Shown here: positions 53,803 through 61,194 of the stretch, piece after piece
Position numbering within the stretch: position 1 is the first letter of the stretch
How the letters are laid out: each line of letters begins with the position of its first letter
Notes under the pieces: generated by a model
Databases searched by the model: none
What the model was told of the DNA's origin: nothing
The model's input: only the letters and a program-made list of their open reading frames with translations
Made by a program: the position numbers and the translations under genes
Source: Anaerofustis butyriciformans
GTDB taxonomy: Bacteria; Bacillota; Clostridia; Eubacteriales; Anaerofustaceae
Length of the DNA: 64,000 bases
Reading direction: 5' to 3'
Assembly (NCBI RefSeq): GCF_036289385.1
Contig: NZ_JAYFFH010000007.1
Location: 1 to 64,000 of the forward strand

Positions 53803-55758
53803 ATGAGTAAAAAACCATATTATATTTCAACAGCAATCGCCTATACATCAGGTAAACCTCATATTGGAAATACTTATGAAATTGTATTGGCGGATAGTAT
53901 AGCAAGATATAAAAGAATGACTGGGTACGATGTTTATTTTCAAACAGGAACAGATGAACACGGTCAAAAAATAGAAACAAAGGCGAATGAAGCCGGAATT
54001 TCTCCAAAAGAATTTGTAGATAATGTATCAGGCGAAATTCATAGAATTTGGGATATTATGAATACAAGTTATGATAAATTTATCAGAACAACAGACCCTT
54101 ATCATGAAAAGAAAGTTCAACAAATATTTAAAAAATTATATGAAAAAGGGGATATATATAAAGGCGTATATGAAGGAATGTACTGTGAACCATGCGAATC
54201 TTTCTTTACAGAAAGTCAGCTTGTTGACGGAAAATGTCCTGACTGTGGAAGAGAAGTTACTTATGAAAAAGAAGAAGCTTATTTCTTCAAATTAAGCAAA
54301 TATGCTGACAGATTAATGGAATATATAGATTCTCACCCTGAATTTATTCAACCTGAATCAAGAAAAAATGAAATGGTTAATAACTTCTTAAAACCCGGAC
54401 TTAAAGATTTATGTGTATCAAGAACAAGTTTTAAATGGGGTATACCTGTTGATTTTGATGAAGGTCATATTGTATATGTTTGGATTGATGCTCTTTCAAA
54501 CTATATTACATTCCTTGGATATGATGTTGATGGAAACCATGAAGATACATTTAAGAAATACTGGCCTGCAGATGTTCATTTAATTGGTAAAGATATTTTA
54601 AGATTCCATACAATATACTGGCCTATAATGCTTATGGCTCTTGATATCCCTCTTCCAAAACAAATTTTTGGACATCCTTGGTTACTTCTTGGTGAAGGTA
54701 AAATGAGTAAATCAAAAGGTAATGTAATTTATGCTGATGACCTTGTTGATGTATTTGGTGTTGACAGTGTAAGATATTATCTTTTAAGAGAAATGCCTTT
54801 TGCTCAAGACGGTACATTAACTTATGAACAACTTATTGACAGAGTTAACGGAGAACTTGTAAATATATTAGGTAACCTTGTAAACAGAACTTTAGCAATG
54901 AGTAAAAAATACTTTGATGGTAAAGTTACAAATCCTAATGTTAAAGAAGATGTTGATGATGATTTAATTAAACACGTTACAGATACACCAAGACTTGTTG
55001 AAGAAAAAATGAATGAATTAAAAGTTGCTGATGCAATTAATTTAATTATTGCTCTTGCAAGAAGAAGTAATAAATATATTGATGAAACAATGCCTTGGGT
55101 ACTTGCTAAAGATGAAAGCAAAGCAGACAGATTAAAAACTGTTTTATATAATCTTTTAGAATCAATAAGAGTTATCGGTATTTTAATTACACCTTTCTTG
55201 CCTCAAACAGGTGAAAATATCATTAAAATGTTAAATACAAAAAATGATTCTTATGAAAGTGTGTTAAGTTTTGGCGGTTTAGAAGAAGACATAGTTCTAA
55301 ATGAATCATTTGTATTATTTAACAGACTTGATCCAAAAGAAATTATGAAACAAGTTGGTAAAGAAGAAAAACAAGAAAAGAAAAAAGATAAAAAAGAAAA
55401 TAAAAAAGCAAAGAAAGAAGAACAAGAAAATACAGAAATTACCATTGATGATTTTGCAAAAGTTAAGTTAAAAACGGGAAAAATAGTAAGTGCAAGAAAA
55501 CATCCTAATGCTGATAAATTATTGGTATTTGAAGTAATGGTTGGAGAAGAAAAAAGACAGATTGTTTCAGGTATTGCAAAATTCTTTACCCCTGAAGAAG
55601 TTGTAGGTAAAAATGTTGTAGTAGTAGCAAACTTAAAACCTGCAAAACTTAGAGGTGAAGTTTCTGAGGGAATGTTACTTCTTGCGGAAGATAAAGACGG
55701 AAAGCTTACTTTTGTATCTCCTGAAGAAGATATTGAAAGTGGATTAGAGGTTAGATAA
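53803..55758 (+). CDS. metG: Methionyl-tRNA synthetase
   Basis: 651 residues. HIGH-like PHIGN near residue 20, zinc knuckle CEPCESFF...CPDCG (about 127-146), KMSKSKGN near 300, and a C-terminal tRNA-binding (EMAP-II like) domain from about 545, reached through a very Lys/Glu-rich linker. AAGGAG precedes the ATG. No T-box is seen in the short upstream region. Folate genes follow closely. Confidence 0.97.
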   Translation: MSKKPYYISTAIAYTSGKPHIGNTYEIVLADSIARYKRMTGYDVYFQTGTDEHGQKIETKANEAGISPKEFVDNVSGEIHRIWDIMNTSYDKFIRTTDPYHEKKVQQIFKKLYEKGDIYKGVYEGMYCEPCESFFTESQLVDGKCPDCGREVTYEKEEAYFFKLSKYADRLMEYIDSHPEFIQPESRKNEMVNNFLKPGLKDLCVSRTSFKWGIPVDFDEGHIVYVWIDALSNYITFLGYDVDGNHEDTFKKYWPADVHLIGKDILRFHTIYWPIMLMALDIPLPKQIFGHPWLLLGEGKMSKSKGNVIYADDLVDVFGVDSVRYYLLREMPFAQDGTLTYEQLIDRVNGELVNILGNLVNRTLAMSKKYFDGKVTNPNVKEDVDDDLIKHVTDTPRLVEEKMNELKVADAINLIIALARRSNKYIDETMPWVLAKDESKADRLKTVLYNLLESIRVIGILITPFLPQTGENIIKMLNTKNDSYESVLSFGGLEEDIVLNESFVLFNRLDPKEIMKQVGKEEKQEKKKDKKENKKAKKEEQENTEITIDDFAKVKLKTGKIVSARKHPNADKLLVFEVMVGEEKRQIVSGIAKFFTPEEVVGKNVVVVANLKPAKLRGEVSEGMLLLAEDKDGKLTFVSPEEDIESGLEVR

Positions 55759-55763
55759 TTTAT

Positions 55764-56402
55764 ATGGCTTATAAAGATTATACTTTACAAGATTTTGTTA
55801 ATAAAACGTACAGCAAAGACCCTGCTCCCGGAGGGGGCGGGGTCTGTTCCTTATGTGGCTCTTTAGGTGTGGCATTGTCGGGAATGGTTTCTAATTTTAC
55901 GACAGGAAAGAAAAAGTATGCACAGTATGAAGAGGATATTCAAAAAATAATAAAAGATGCAAAGAGACTTCAAGAACGATTTTTATCTTTAATAGATGAA
56001 GATGAAGAGAATTTTATACCTTTGTCAAAAGCATATGGTTTAAAAGCAGAAAGTGAGGAAGAAAAGAAATTTAAAGATGATGAAATTTCAAGATGTTCCG
56101 TTATTGCATGTAAGGTACCAATAGAGATTATAGATATTTCCTATGAAGCAATATTACTTCATAAAGAACTTTTAACAAAAGGTTCTGTGTTGTTAATAAG
56201 TGATGTTGGCGTAGGAGTTGAATGCTTAAGAACAGCTTTAAAAGGTGCTTACTTGAATGTATTGATAAACATGAAAACAATAAAAGATTCTTCTTTTATA
56301 GAAAAAAATTTAAAAGAATGTAAAGATAAAGTTGATAGTGGCTTAATTTTGTGCGACGAAGTATATGATAAAGTTTTGGATAGACTAAATATAGGAGAAT
56401 AA
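55764..56402 (+). CDS. Cyclodeaminase/cyclohydrolase family protein (FchA-like)
   Basis: 212 residues. The N-terminal motif DPAPGGGGVCSLCGSLGVAL and the all-helical pattern match formimidoyl-THF cyclodeaminase or methenyl-THF cyclohydrolase (FchA). Beside folD, a role in one-carbon folate chemistry is likely. It starts 5 bases after metG, without a clear ribosome-binding site of its own. Confidence 0.88.
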   Translation: MAYKDYTLQDFVNKTYSKDPAPGGGGVCSLCGSLGVALSGMVSNFTTGKKKYAQYEEDIQKIIKDAKRLQERFLSLIDEDEENFIPLSKAYGLKAESEEEKKFKDDEISRCSVIACKVPIEIIDISYEAILLHKELLTKGSVLLISDVGVGVECLRTALKGAYLNVLINMKTIKDSSFIEKNLKECKDKVDSGLILCDEVYDKVLDRLNIGE

Positions 56403-56405
56403 AAA

Positions 56406-57254
56406 ATGACAAAGAAATTGCTTGGCAGCAAAGTTGTAAATGAAATAATAATAAATAGCAAAAAAGAATGTAGTGAATTAAAAGAACAAGGAATAAATCC
56501 TCAAATAGCAGTTGTCAGAGTGGGTAATAATGCAAGTGATATTTCATATGAAAAAAGCATAATGAATTTTATGGAAAAAGCTGATATATCCGTAAAATCA
56601 ATAGTATTAGATGAGAATATTAAAGAAGATGATTTTATTAAATCATTAAAAGAAGTAAATGAAGATGAAAGTATAAATGCGATTTTGGTATTTAGACCTC
56701 TTCCTGCTCAGCTTGATGAAGATAAAATAAAATACATTATTTCTCCAAGTAAAGATATTGACTGTTTTTCTCCTGTAAATATGGCAAAAATTTTTATTTC
56801 AGATACAAGTGGTTTTTATCCTTGTACGCCTCTTGGAGTTATGGAAATGCTAGATTATTACAGAATAAATCCAGAAGGGAAAGAAGTTGTAATCGTAGGT
56901 AGAAGTCTTGTTGTAGGCAAGCCTTTAAGTATGATGCTTTTAGACAGACATGCTACTCTTACGATTTGTCATTCAAGAACAAAAAATTTAAAAGAAGTTT
57001 GCAAAAAAGCAGATATTTTAATTGTTGCTGTTGGAAGAGTAAATATGGTAGATAAAGAATATATTAAAAAAGATGCTGTTGTCATAGATGTAGGAATTAA
57101 TTTTTATGATGGTAAATTGACAGGTGATGTTGATTATGAAAGTGCAAGTGAAGTTGCAGGTATGATTACTCCTGTTCCAGGAGGAGTAGGCAGTGTAACA
57201 ACGGCTTGTCTTGTTAAAAATGTTTTAAAAGCATGTAAACAAAAAAACGGATAA
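56406..57254 (+). CDS. folD: Methylenetetrahydrofolate dehydrogenase/cyclohydrolase
   Basis: 282 residues. YEKSIMNFMEK with catalytic Tyr/Lys, RPLPAQLDE, DIDCFSPVN, the NADP loop VVIVGRSLVVGKPLSMMLL, and C-terminal ITPVPGGVGSVTTACL. Interconverts methylene-, methenyl- and formyl-THF. GGAG lies before the ATG; 3 bases after the FchA-like gene. Confidence 0.95.
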   Translation: MTKKLLGSKVVNEIIINSKKECSELKEQGINPQIAVVRVGNNASDISYEKSIMNFMEKADISVKSIVLDENIKEDDFIKSLKEVNEDESINAILVFRPLPAQLDEDKIKYIISPSKDIDCFSPVNMAKIFISDTSGFYPCTPLGVMEMLDYYRINPEGKEVVIVGRSLVVGKPLSMMLLDRHATLTICHSRTKNLKEVCKKADILIVAVGRVNMVDKEYIKKDAVVIDVGINFYDGKLTGDVDYESASEVAGMITPVPGGVGSVTTACLVKNVLKACKQKNG

Positions 57255-57268
57255 TTTATCCGTTTTTT
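57241..57268. terminator. Bidirectional terminator, folD and the sigma-54 activator
   Basis: AAAAAACGGATA / TATCCGTTTTTTT stem with an ATT loop between convergent genes. Confidence 0.88.
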
Positions 57269-58647
57269 TATTTTGAATATTTTTTTCTTTTTCTTACAAA
57301 TGTAGACGGATCCATATTTAAACTTGCCGCTGCCTGTCTTACATTTTTATATTTTTCATAAGCCTTATTTATATATGCAAGTTCAATTTGTTCTATAAGT
57401 TCTTTTAAATTGTCTGTTTTAGGAAGTTTAAAATCTTTTATAATGTATTTATTATATTTAGGAAAGTTTAAATCTTTTGTCGTTACTACATTATCAGAAA
57501 GTATTAATCCTCTTTCTACTACATTTCTTAGTTCTCTTATGTTTCCTTTCCATTCCTGTTCTTTTAAAAATTCAAGTGCTTCCTTTGAAAATGATTTGTT
57601 AAAGCCGTATTTATTATTAAATGTATCTTTAAATAAATTTATAAGAGGGATAATATCTTCTTTTCTTTCTTTTAAAGGCGGAATATATATAGGGAAAACC
57701 ATTAGTCTATAATATAAATCTTTTCTGAATAAATTATTTTCCACAAGTTGTTCAAGGTCTGCATTAGTTGCGGCTATTATTCTAACGTTAACTTTTATCG
57801 ATTTTGTTCCACCGACTCTTTCTATTTCTCTTTCTTGAATGACTCTTAAAAGTTTCACTTGTAATGAAAGAGGAAGTTCTCCAACTTCATCTAAAAATAC
57901 GGTTCCGTTATTTGCCGCCTCGAATATGCCTGCTTTTCCTTTTTTGTCGGCTCCTGTAAAAGACCCTTTTTCATATCCAAAAAGTTCACTTTCCGCAAGA
58001 GATGGAGATATAGCACCACAGTTGACTTTTATAAAAGGTTCATTTTTTCTGTTACTGTTATTTAAAATATAATTTGCAAAAAGTTCTTTACCTACTCCGG
58101 TTTGTCCAATAAGCATTACAGTTGTATCAAGACCTGCAACTTTTTTTGCTATATTTAATACTTGTTTTGAATTCTCATCAACGCAAATAATTTTTTCATT
58201 TTCTTTAATACTTGTTGATTCTATATTTATATTTTTTTTTGTCAGTAAGCTGTTTTTTTCTACTTCTTTTTTTAATTTATAAATTTCCGTTAAATCTCTT
58301 ACGTTTGTTACAACCATTATTATATTACCCTTTTTGTCAAAAACAGGAGAGCTTGTTATTAACGCTTTTTTTCCTGTTTTAAATTCTTGTTGAAGGGTTA
58401 TTGGTTCTTTTTTTTGAAGAGCTAAGACCGAACCTGATATAGATATTACATTATTTTTTATAAGATCAATCATGTTCTTTCCTAGAACTTCTTCTTTTTT
58501 TAATCCGGTAATTACCTCATAAGATTTATTTACTTTTATTGTATTTGCCTTATTATCTGTTATATAAATACCGTCAAATGAGTTTTCTATTATTGCATCA
58601 AGTCTTTCATTTGCTTCTTGGAGATTATTAAAGATATTATTTTCCAT
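57268..58647 (-). CDS. Sigma-54-dependent activator, PAS-AAA+-Fis
   Basis: 459 residues. An N-terminal PAS domain (about 10-120: AIIENSFDGIYITDNKANTIKVN), a central AAA+ domain (Walker A GQTGVGKE, sigma-contact loop GSFTGAD, Walker B GTVFLDEVGELP, RRDLYYR-like FRKDLYYRLMVFPIYIPPL), and a C-terminal Fis-type HTH (YKNVRQAAASLNMDPSTFVRKRKKY). GAGGTG 5 bases before the ATG at 58647 sets the start. The same palindrome lies upstream of this gene and of the abfD sigma-54 promoter, so 4-hydroxybutyrate metabolism is the likely target. The PAS ligand is unknown. Confidence 0.92.
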   Translation of the reverse strand: MENNIFNNLQEANERLDAIIENSFDGIYITDNKANTIKVNKSYEVITGLKKEEVLGKNMIDLIKNNVISISGSVLALQKKEPITLQQEFKTGKKALITSSPVFDKKGNIIMVVTNVRDLTEIYKLKKEVEKNSLLTKKNINIESTSIKENEKIICVDENSKQVLNIAKKVAGLDTTVMLIGQTGVGKELFANYILNNSNRKNEPFIKVNCGAISPSLAESELFGYEKGSFTGADKKGKAGIFEAANNGTVFLDEVGELPLSLQVKLLRVIQEREIERVGGTKSIKVNVRIIAATNADLEQLVENNLFRKDLYYRLMVFPIYIPPLKERKEDIIPLINLFKDTFNNKYGFNKSFSKEALEFLKEQEWKGNIRELRNVVERGLILSDNVVTTKDLNFPKYNKYIIKDFKLPKTDNLKELIEQIELAYINKAYEKYKNVRQAAASLNMDPSTFVRKRKKYSK

Positions 58648-58682
58648 TTTACACCTCATATATAAATTTATTTTACTATGCA

Positions 58683-58700
58683 TGTTGCAAAAATGCAACA
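58683..58700. promoter_or_regulatory. Palindrome matching the abfD activator site
   Basis: TGTTGCA-AAAA-TGCAACA, 7-base arms, 36 bases upstream of the activator start codon. Its central 14 bases are identical to 25461-25474. No sigma-54 promoter is evident near it, so autorepression is more likely than self-activation. Confidence 0.8.
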
Positions 58701-58779
58701 ACCTGTTTTTAGTAATATAAGCAATAAATATATTTGAAAAAAATATAATTGTTTTATATAATTGGGTAGAGGTAGAGTT

Positions 58780-59070
58780 ATGTTAAAAGATGATAAAATA
58801 ATAGAAATAGAAAAAGTTTTAAATGATAAGGTTCGTCCTTATTTAAAAAATCATGGCGGTAATGTTGTTATAAAGGAATATAAAGAAGGAATACTGAAAG
58901 TAAAATTAATAGGTCAATGTGCAAACTGTGTAAGTGCAAAGACAACAAATGAAGAACTTATAAAATATAACTTATTAAAAGAAATACCAAGCATAAAAGA
59001 TGTAATTCTTGTTGAGGGAGTAAATGACGAACTTCTTGATTTTGCAAAAAATTTTCTAAAAGAGAAATAA
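58780..59070 (+). CDS. NifU-like C-terminal (NFU) domain protein
   Basis: 96 residues. IEKVLNDKVRPYLKNHGGNVVIKEYKEGILKVKLIGQCANCVSAKTT is the NFU fold with its CxxC (CANC), which holds a bridging Fe-S cluster. AGAGG lies 7 bases before the ATG at 58780; a TTG at 58762 is not supported. Divergent from the sigma-54 activator and followed at once by two small genes. Confidence 0.9.
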   Translation: MLKDDKIIEIEKVLNDKVRPYLKNHGGNVVIKEYKEGILKVKLIGQCANCVSAKTTNEELIKYNLLKEIPSIKDVILVEGVNDELLDFAKNFLKEK

Positions 59071-59071
59071 A

Positions 59072-59338
59072 ATGAATGTATATTTAAAATACTGTGGCGG
59101 CTGCAATGAAACATATAACAGGGTTAGTGAAGTTGAAAAATTAAAAAAGGAATTCCCTGATTTATGTTTTTATTATGATGATAATCACATTTGTGATATT
59201 GCGCTTATTGTATGCGGATGTAATAATGCTTGCGTTTGTATGGATAAAATAAAAATTGAAAATAAATATATTTTAAAGGATAAGGAAGATTTTTATAAAA
59301 TAAAATCTATTTTATTAAATAAATTACAAAGGAATTGA
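59072..59338 (+). CDS. Small cysteine-rich protein, unknown
   Basis: 88 residues with eight cysteines: KYCGGCNET near the N-terminus, then DLCFYYDDNHICDIALIVCGCNNACVCM. The paired Cys suggest metal or Fe-S binding or a redox role. One base after the NFU gene and overlapping the next start region, so a tight operon. I do not recognise the family. Confidence 0.75.
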   Translation: MNVYLKYCGGCNETYNRVSEVEKLKKEFPDLCFYYDDNHICDIALIVCGCNNACVCMDKIKIENKYILKDKEDFYKIKSILLNKLQRN

Positions 59339-59340
59339 TT

Positions 59341-59586
59341 ATGGGTGAACTTAGAAAAATACCAGGTGTAGGGAAGAAAACAGAAGAAGATTTAATAATG
59401 TTAGGGTATAAAAATATTGAGTCCTTAAAAGGAGAAGATCCTGAAAAAATATATTTAAAGGAATGTGAACAAAAAGGCTGTAAAGTTGACAGGTGTCAGC
59501 TTTATGTATATAGATGTGCTGTTTATTATGCGAACGAAGGAGAAGATAGAGAGAATAAAAAGTGGTGGGATTTTAAAGATAAATAA
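59341..59586 (+). CDS. Helix-hairpin-helix protein, Cdd1-like
   Basis: 81 residues. GELRKIPGVGKKTEEDLIMLGYKNIESLKGEDPEKIYLKECEQKGCKVDRCQLYVYRCAVYYA matches Cdd1-type 'pathogenicity locus' proteins: an HhH nucleic-acid-binding motif followed by conserved Cys. AAAGGA 8 bases before the ATG at 59341; an in-frame TTG two codons earlier is too close to it. Third gene of the small operon. Confidence 0.85.
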   Translation: MGELRKIPGVGKKTEEDLIMLGYKNIESLKGEDPEKIYLKECEQKGCKVDRCQLYVYRCAVYYANEGEDRENKKWWDFKDK

Positions 59587-59595
59587 TACTAGTAT

Positions 59596-59624
59596 TTGAC
59601 ATATTATGTTGTCAGTGGTAAAAT
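59596..59624 (+). promoter_or_regulatory. Promoter of the thiT transcript
   Basis: TTGACA (59596-59601), 17-base spacer, TAAAAT (59619-59624), about 25 bases before the riboswitch. Confidence 0.78.
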
Positions 59625-59649
59625 ATTGTGAAATTAAAATAATACAAAT

Positions 59650-59734
59650 AAGCTAGGGGAGCCTATGGGCTGAGAGAACTATTCGTGTTTACCCTTACTA
59701 CTTGATCCGGGTTATGCCGGCGTAAGGAAGCTAA
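59650..59734 (+). promoter_or_regulatory. TPP riboswitch (THI element)
   Basis: Contains GGGGAGCC, GGGCTGAGAG, ACCCTT, CTTGATCCGGGTTATGCCGG and CGTAAGGAAGCT in the correct order, the conserved THI-box core. Thiamine pyrophosphate binding should switch off the downstream thiamine transporter gene. Confidence 0.97.
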
Positions 59735-59746
59735 ATATTTTCTTAA

Positions 59747-59771
59747 CCCCTCCTATGTTTATAAAAGGAGG
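59747..59771 (+). promoter_or_regulatory. Ribosome-site-sequestering hairpin of the TPP riboswitch
   Basis: CCTCCT (59749-59754) can pair with the AGGAGG ribosome-binding site (59766-59771) across an 11-base loop, 7 bases before the thiT ATG at 59779. This suggests translational rather than transcriptional control. Confidence 0.7.
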
Positions 59772-59778
59772 TATTTTT

Positions 59779-60442
59779 ATGTCAATTTTTGTATCATCTA
59801 CACCTGACGGTTATATGCCAACAACAATAGGATATATAACTTTAGCAGTTTTACTTATTGCGGCATTGGTTATAGGTGTATATTTATCAAAATCAAATAA
59901 GAAAGAAAAACAAAAAAGTATCAGTACCAAAAAAATGGTTTTTTGTGCAATGATTATTGCTCTTGGAACAGTAGCATCAATGCTTAAAGTATATGAGTTT
60001 CCATTTGGAGGTTCCGTAACTTTATGTAGTATGTTATTTTGTATGCTTGGCGGGTTATTTTTTTTGGCCTGCAACAGGTATTTTTACAGGTGCTGCATAT
60101 GGTATTTTGCAACTGATTATTGAGCCTTACATAGTTTTTCCTTTGCAAGTAATAGTTGATTATTTACTTGCTTTTGGTGCTCTTGGTTTATCCGGAATAT
60201 TTTATAAATCAAAAAACGGTTTGTTAAAGGGATATATAGTTGGTGTTATCGGAAGATATATTTTTGCAGTCCTTTCAGGGTTTATATTTTTTGCTGAATA
60301 TGCTTGGGCAGGCTGGTCGCCACTTGCTTATTCTTTGGTATATAACGGAATATATATAGGAGCTGAAGCAATTCTTACAATTATTGTAATTTCAATACCG
60401 GCTGTAAAAAAAGGATTTGAAAGAGTTAAAAATAATATTTAA
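59779..60442 (+). pseudogene. thiT: Thiamine ECF S component ThiT, frameshifted
   Basis: Two overlapping frames make one ThiT/YuaJ protein of about 220 residues. The first (from ATG 59779) runs through a membrane segment, KMVFCAMIIALGTVASMLKVYEFPFGGSVTLCSM and MLGGLFF, then fails after a T8 tract (60058-60065). The second continues in the next frame with WPATGIFTGAAYGILQLIIEPYIVFPLQVIVDYLLAFGALG, the thiamine-binding region, to the stop at 60442. Reading T7 instead of T8 joins them exactly. The TPP riboswitch supports identity. Could be a true pseudogene, phase-variable, or a homopolymer sequencing error. Confidence 0.85.
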
Positions 60443-60443
60443 G

Positions 60444-60470
60444 GAAGAAGTGTTTTACTTCTTCTTTTTT
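60444..60470 (+). terminator. Terminator after thiT
   Basis: GAAGAAGT / ACTTCTTC hairpin followed by six T. Confidence 0.85.
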
Positions 60471-60560
60471 ATTATTAAGGAGTGCTTTTTGAACTTTGTA
60501 ATATATTTATAATTTAGTTTTTAGTGTTATAATTATTTTAATATAGTTTGGAGGAATGTT

Positions 60561-61004
60561 ATGAGTATAGGACAAAGAATAGCACGTGAAAGAAGAAATC
60601 TTAATTTGACACAAGAACAGCTTTCAGAAAAACTTGGAGTATCAAGACAAACAGTTTCAAAATGGGAGCAGGATATTATTTTAGTTGGTACAAATAAGCT
60701 TATAGAACTTTGTGATATACTTGAGGTAAGTATAGATTATTTATTAAAAGGTGAAGAAAAAAATTATAAGGTTGAAGTGAAAAATGGAGAAAAGGGGCTT
60801 GAAATGGATTGGACCAAAGTATATCCTATTTTAACTAAGTATCAAAATGAAATAGATATGGATTATTATTTATCTCATTTTGAGAAGATGATAAAAGAAG
60901 CAATGAAAAAATATGATTATTCTCTTGAAGATGCTGTTCTCGTTTTAAAAGATGTATTTTATAAAGCGTTTTTAAATATTGAAAAAAAAGAAAAGGACTG
61001 TTAA
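60561..61004 (+). CDS. XRE-family transcriptional regulator
   Basis: 147 residues. The N-terminal HTH (IGQRIARERRNLNLTQEQLSEKLGVSRQTVSKWEQDIILVGTNKLIELCDILEVSIDYLL) is typical of Cro/C1-like regulators of Firmicutes. The C-terminal 75 residues are helical without a known motif. GGAGG precedes the ATG. Monocistronic; target unknown. Confidence 0.88.
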   Translation: MSIGQRIARERRNLNLTQEQLSEKLGVSRQTVSKWEQDIILVGTNKLIELCDILEVSIDYLLKGEEKNYKVEVKNGEKGLEMDWTKVYPILTKYQNEIDMDYYLSHFEKMIKEAMKKYDYSLEDAVLVLKDVFYKAFLNIEKKEKDC

Positions 61005-61017
61005 ACAGTCCTTTTTT
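60991..61017. terminator. Bidirectional terminator
   Basis: AAAAGGACTG / CAGTCCTTTT with a TTAA loop, T6 on + and a T-rich tail on -. It serves the XRE gene and the convergent small gene. Confidence 0.88.
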
Positions 61018-61192
61018 ATTCATTATATATTGGAGTAACCAAAGGTTTTCCGTCTTTGTTTAGTAAAGGTGTAAGTCCGCCTGCATTACCGTCGAAATGG
61101 AATAAATAATTTACTCCTGTTTCTCTGTCAACCCAAATTTCATTACCTTTTATTGTTCCTTCACTATGAACTTTTATGAATCTTTTTTTCAT
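61016..61192 (-). CDS. DUF6440-like small protein, coupled to the CoA-transferase
   Basis: 58 residues: starts MKKRFIKVHSEGTIKG, then EIWVDRETGVNYLFH and GNAGGLTPLLNKDGKP, the pattern of the DUF6440 family of small proteins of unknown function. Its ATG (61192) is two bases after the CoA-transferase stop. The best ribosome-binding site (GGAGAAGAAG) lies in the last codons of that gene, so translational coupling is likely. Confidence 0.82.
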   Translation of the reverse strand: MKKRFIKVHSEGTIKGNEIWVDRETGVNYLFHFDGNAGGLTPLLNKDGKPLVTPIYNE

Positions 61193-61194
61193 TG

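Noticed and set aside
59341..59586. Mobile 'pathogenicity locus' suggested by the Cdd1 name
   Set aside because: The name derives from a C. difficile annotation; the gene here lies in ordinary core sequence with no mobile-element traits.
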